This document shows, piece by piece, positions 61,711 to 64,000 of a stretch of 64,000 nt of DNA. Under the pieces are notes generated by a model. The model was not told the DNA's origin. It did no database searches and saw only the letters and a list, made by a program, of their open reading frames with translations. Positions within the stretch are counted from its first letter, which is position 1. Every line of letters begins with the position of its first letter. The stretch is from Actinoalloteichus hymeniacidonis (GTDB lineage Bacteria; Actinomycetota; Actinomycetes; Mycobacteriales; Pseudonocardiaceae), in assembly GCF_014203365.1 (NCBI RefSeq), contig NZ_JACHIS010000001.1, positions 5,332,001 to 5,396,000 of the forward strand. The letters run 5' to 3'. The translations under genes were made by a program, and so were the position numbers.

Positions 61711-62834
61711 CACCTGCTCCCCTCTTCCTGCGGTGCGTTGTCGTCCGACTCGACCGTGCCCGCGTCCGGTTCGAGTTCCACCAGCACGGCCGGGTTCTCG
61801 ATCGAACCGATCTCCTCGTGCGCGAACAGTGCCTTCGAGTGCTCCGCTTCGGCCAGTGCCTGCCAGCGGATGCACCGGCTGGTGTGCGGCCCGGAACCGA
61901 TCTGGAGCAACTCGGGCTCGGCCGAACTGCAATCGTCGATCGCCAACGGGCACCGAGGAGCGAAGGTGCAGCCGGTGGGCAGGTTCAACAGCGAAGGCGG
62001 CGTGCCCTTGATCGGGGTGAGCGGCTGGCCGAGCTGCTCGGGATGCGGGATGGAGCCGAGCAGGCCCACCGTGTACGGCATCCGAGGAGTCTCGAAGACC
62101 TCGTCGACCCCACCGGACTCGACGATGGTGCCGCCGTACATCACCTGGACTCGGTCCACCATACCCGCGACCACACCGAGGTCGTGGGTGATGAGCATGA
62201 TGCCCGCGTTGACCTTGTCCTTGATGTTGATCAGCGTCTCGAGGACCTGGGCCTGGACCGTGACGTCCAGTGCCGTGGTCGGTTCGTCGGCGATGATCAG
62301 GTCCGGGTCGTTGATGACCGCCATCGCGATGACGACCCGCTGTCGCATACCGCCGGAGAACTCGTGCGGGTACTGCTTGGCCCGCCGGTCCGGCTGCGGG
62401 ATGCCGACCAGTTCCAGCGCCTCGACGGCCTTGTCCCAGGCGGCCTTCTTGGGCACCTTGTGGTGTGCTCGGTAGGCCTCCGACAACTGCCAACCCACGG
62501 TGAACACCGGGTTCAGCGAGGTCATCGGGTCCTGAAAGATCATCGCGATGTCGTTGCCGCGGATCTTCTCCAGCCGCCGGGCCGAGACGCCGACGAGCTC
62601 CTCGTCCTGGTATTGGATCGAGCCGGTGATCCGCGCCGTCTTGGGCAGCAGACCCATCAACGCCATCGAGGAGACCGACTTACCCGAGCCGGACTCGCCG
62701 ACGATGCCCAGGACCTCGCCCCGCTTCAGCGAGAAGGAGAGGTTGCGCACGGCGTGCACGACGCCGTCGTCGGTGGGGAAGCCGACCGACAGGTCGGTCA
62801 CCTTCAGCAGGTCTTGGGAAACAGACTGGGTCAT
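61710..62834 (-). CDS. oppD: Peptide ABC transporter ATPase, OppD/DppD type
   Basis: The 374-residue ATPase has [36 protein letters not shown] and a C-terminal [14 protein letters not shown] segment. It pairs with OppF to drive transport. The start is directly after the OppC-type gene and overlaps its stop by one base. The acidic tail of about 60 residues after the cysteine domain is longer than usual. Confidence 0.92.
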   Translation of the reverse strand: MTQSVSQDLLKVTDLSVGFPTDDGVVHAVRNLSFSLKRGEVLGIVGESGSGKSVSSMALMGLLPKTARITGSIQYQDEELVGVSARRLEKIRGNDIAMIFQDPMTSLNPVFTVGWQLSEAYRAHHKVPKKAAWDKAVEALELVGIPQPDRRAKQYPHEFSGGMRQRVVIAMAVINDPDLIIADEPTTALDVTVQAQVLETLINIKDKVNAGIMLITHDLGVVAGMVDRVQVMYGGTIVESGGVDEVFETPRMPYTVGLLGSIPHPEQLGQPLTPIKGTPPSLLNLPTGCTFAPRCPLAIDDCSSAEPELLQIGSGPHTSRCIRWQALAEAEHSKALFAHEEIGSIENPAVLVELEPDAGTVESDDNAPQEEGSR

Positions 62835-63760
62835 CAGGCACGCACCTTCGTCTGCCGTGGGTCGAACGCGTCCCGGATGCCGTCGCCGATGAAGTTGATC
62901 GTCAGCGAGATCAGCAGAATCGCCAGGAATGGCGCCCAGAACAACCAGGGCCGGGTGAGGAACTGGTTGTAGTTCGCGTTGATGACCAGGCCGAGCGAGG
63001 TGTCCGGAATCTGCACCCCGAGACCGATGAACGACAGCGCCGCCTCGGCCAGCACGGCGGTCGCGACCGCGAGCGTGGCGTTGACGGTGATGATGCCGGT
63101 CAGGTTCGGCAGGATGTGCTTGATGATGATGCGCGTATTACTCGCACCCATCGCCCTGGCCGCCTCGACGAATTCGCGTTGCGCCAGGGACAGCGTCTGC
63201 CCCCGGTTGATCCTGGCGACCGACATCCAGCTGAACAGGCCGAGCGCGATGGCGACCAGATACCAGCTGCCGCCGAAGATCGCCGCCGCGATACCGACCA
63301 ACGCGATCTGCGGGATGATCAGCATCAGGTCGACGAACCGCATGACCAGGCTGTCGACGAAACCACCGAGCAGGCCCGCCGTCGCACCGAGCAGCACGCC
63401 GATGGCGGTGGCCATCAACGCGACCACCATGGCGATCAGCAGGGAGAACTGGGTCCCGCGCAGCAGCACGGCGAACATGTCGCGACCGATCTGGTCGGTA
63501 CCCAGCGGGTGGTCCGGGCTCGGGTCCTCGAAGCGCCCACCACCGGTGTAGGTGTAGCTGTACTGCCAGAACATCGGCGCGATGATCGCGAACAGCACCA
63601 ACAGGACCAGCACGATCAGGCTGATCACAGCCAGTTTGTGCTGCATGAAACGCCGCAGGATGATCTGCCACTGCTTGCGCGCTGCCGTGCCGAACTCGCC
63701 CGCCGGAGGGGTGGGGCTGCCGGGGGTGGCAGGTGTCGGAGTCGAAGTTGTCTCAGCCAA
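62834..63760 (-). CDS. oppC: Peptide ABC transporter permease, OppC/DppC type
   Basis: The 308-residue permease has a cytoplasmic start with Thr/Pro-rich residues, six membrane helices and the EAA loop EFVEAARAMGASNTRI. The GTDQIGRDMF motif is conserved in OppC proteins. It overlaps the upstream OppB-type gene by eight bases and forms the channel with it. Confidence 0.92.
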   Translation of the reverse strand: MAETTSTPTPATPGSPTPPAGEFGTAARKQWQIILRRFMQHKLAVISLIVLVLLVLFAIIAPMFWQYSYTYTGGGRFEDPSPDHPLGTDQIGRDMFAVLLRGTQFSLLIAMVVALMATAIGVLLGATAGLLGGFVDSLVMRFVDLMLIIPQIALVGIAAAIFGGSWYLVAIALGLFSWMSVARINRGQTLSLAQREFVEAARAMGASNTRIIIKHILPNLTGIITVNATLAVATAVLAEAALSFIGLGVQIPDTSLGLVINANYNQFLTRPWLFWAPFLAILLISLTINFIGDGIRDAFDPRQTKVRA

Positions 63761-64000
63761 TGCGGATCCTCGGGTCCAGGAAGCCGTAGACGATGTCGGC
63801 GACCAGGTTGAACAGCACGGTGATGATGGCGGTGACCATCAGCCAGCCCATCAGCATGGGGGCATCGTGCTGCTGGACGGCGTTCACCAGCAGGTTGCCC
63901 ATCCCGGTCCAACCGAAGACCTGCTCGGTCATGATCGCACCGCCAAGGACGGCGCCGAAGTTCAGCGAGATCAGGGTGGTCACTGGGATCAGGGCGTTGC
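63753..64000 (-). CDS. oppB: Peptide ABC transporter permease, OppB/DppB type (3' end only)
   Basis: The open frame runs from the right edge of the window to a stop at 63753, giving the last 81 residues. They include FGAVLGGAIMTEQVFGWTGMG and PRIRIG, which close OppB/DppB permeases. The rest lies beyond position 64000. It is the first visible gene of the leftward B-C-D-F operon; a substrate-binding gene may be further upstream. Confidence 0.9.
   Translation of the reverse strand, partial: NALIPVTTLISLNFGAVLGGAIMTEQVFGWTGMGNLLVNAVQQHDAPMLMGWLMVTAIITVLFNLVADIVYGFLDPRIRIG

Overview
The window is chromosomal DNA from a high-GC actinomycete. It most resembles a member of the Pseudonocardiaceae (Actinoalloteichus, Saccharomonospora or Amycolatopsis type), but that is inference from gene content and not a species call. 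The markers are mycothiol biosynthesis (mshB), the LpqY-SugABC trehalose importer, the actinobacterial succinylase dap genes, DUF3107 and DUF3117 proteins, an XRE-DUF397 pair, and PPE/EspG genes. No rRNA, tRNA, insertion sequence, prophage or CRISPR array was recognised.

Much of the window is a mosaic of blocks whose order I recall from Mycobacterium tuberculosis. Positions 1-4.8 kb match Rv3208-Rv3212 (TetR, DUF3107, MiaE-like protein, RhlE helicase, membrane beta-propeller). Positions 10.9-29.5 kb match much of Rv1212c-Rv1239c (corA, lpqY-sugABC, mrp, tatB, htrA, rseA, sigE, O-methyltransferase, glgC, glgA). Positions 45.5-56.2 kb match parts of Rv1201c-Rv1209 (DivIVA-like protein, folP2, LOG protein, dapE, dapD). 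Positions 57.3-60.5 kb match Rv1170-Rv1178 (mshB, a membrane partner, fdxA, dapC). A dipeptide or oligopeptide ABC importer runs off the right edge.

The core genes form functional groups. SigE, RseA, HtrA and TatB form an envelope-stress operon. LpqY-SugABC recovers trehalose, while GlgC and GlgA/GlgM feed maltose-1-phosphate and alpha-glucan synthesis. DapC, DapD and DapE serve the lysine and peptidoglycan pathway.

Accessory material lies between the blocks. It includes an MFS exporter with a LysR regulator, an orphan PaaX with an enoyl-CoA hydratase, and two clusters related to type VII secretion substrates. The first (36.2-45.4 kb) has two PPE-like/EspG pairs, two PE-like proteins and two lipoproteins. 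It is interrupted by an XRE-DUF397 module with palindromic operators and ends in a 32-bp tandem repeat. The second (50.4-53.0 kb) encodes a WXG-like protein, an alpha/beta hydrolase with a WXG-like N-terminus, and an LppA-like lipoprotein. No ESX core component (EccB, EccC, EccD, EccE or mycosin) is in the window, so secretion would depend on machinery elsewhere. These cassettes, their shared C-terminal tail and upstream element, and the PadR-membrane pair lying where mycobacteria carry gpgS are the most interesting parts.

Start codons were chosen by ribosome-binding sites, stop/start overlaps and remembered family N-termini. Where they are uncertain the entry says so. Comparisons with M. tuberculosis come from memory; no database search was run.
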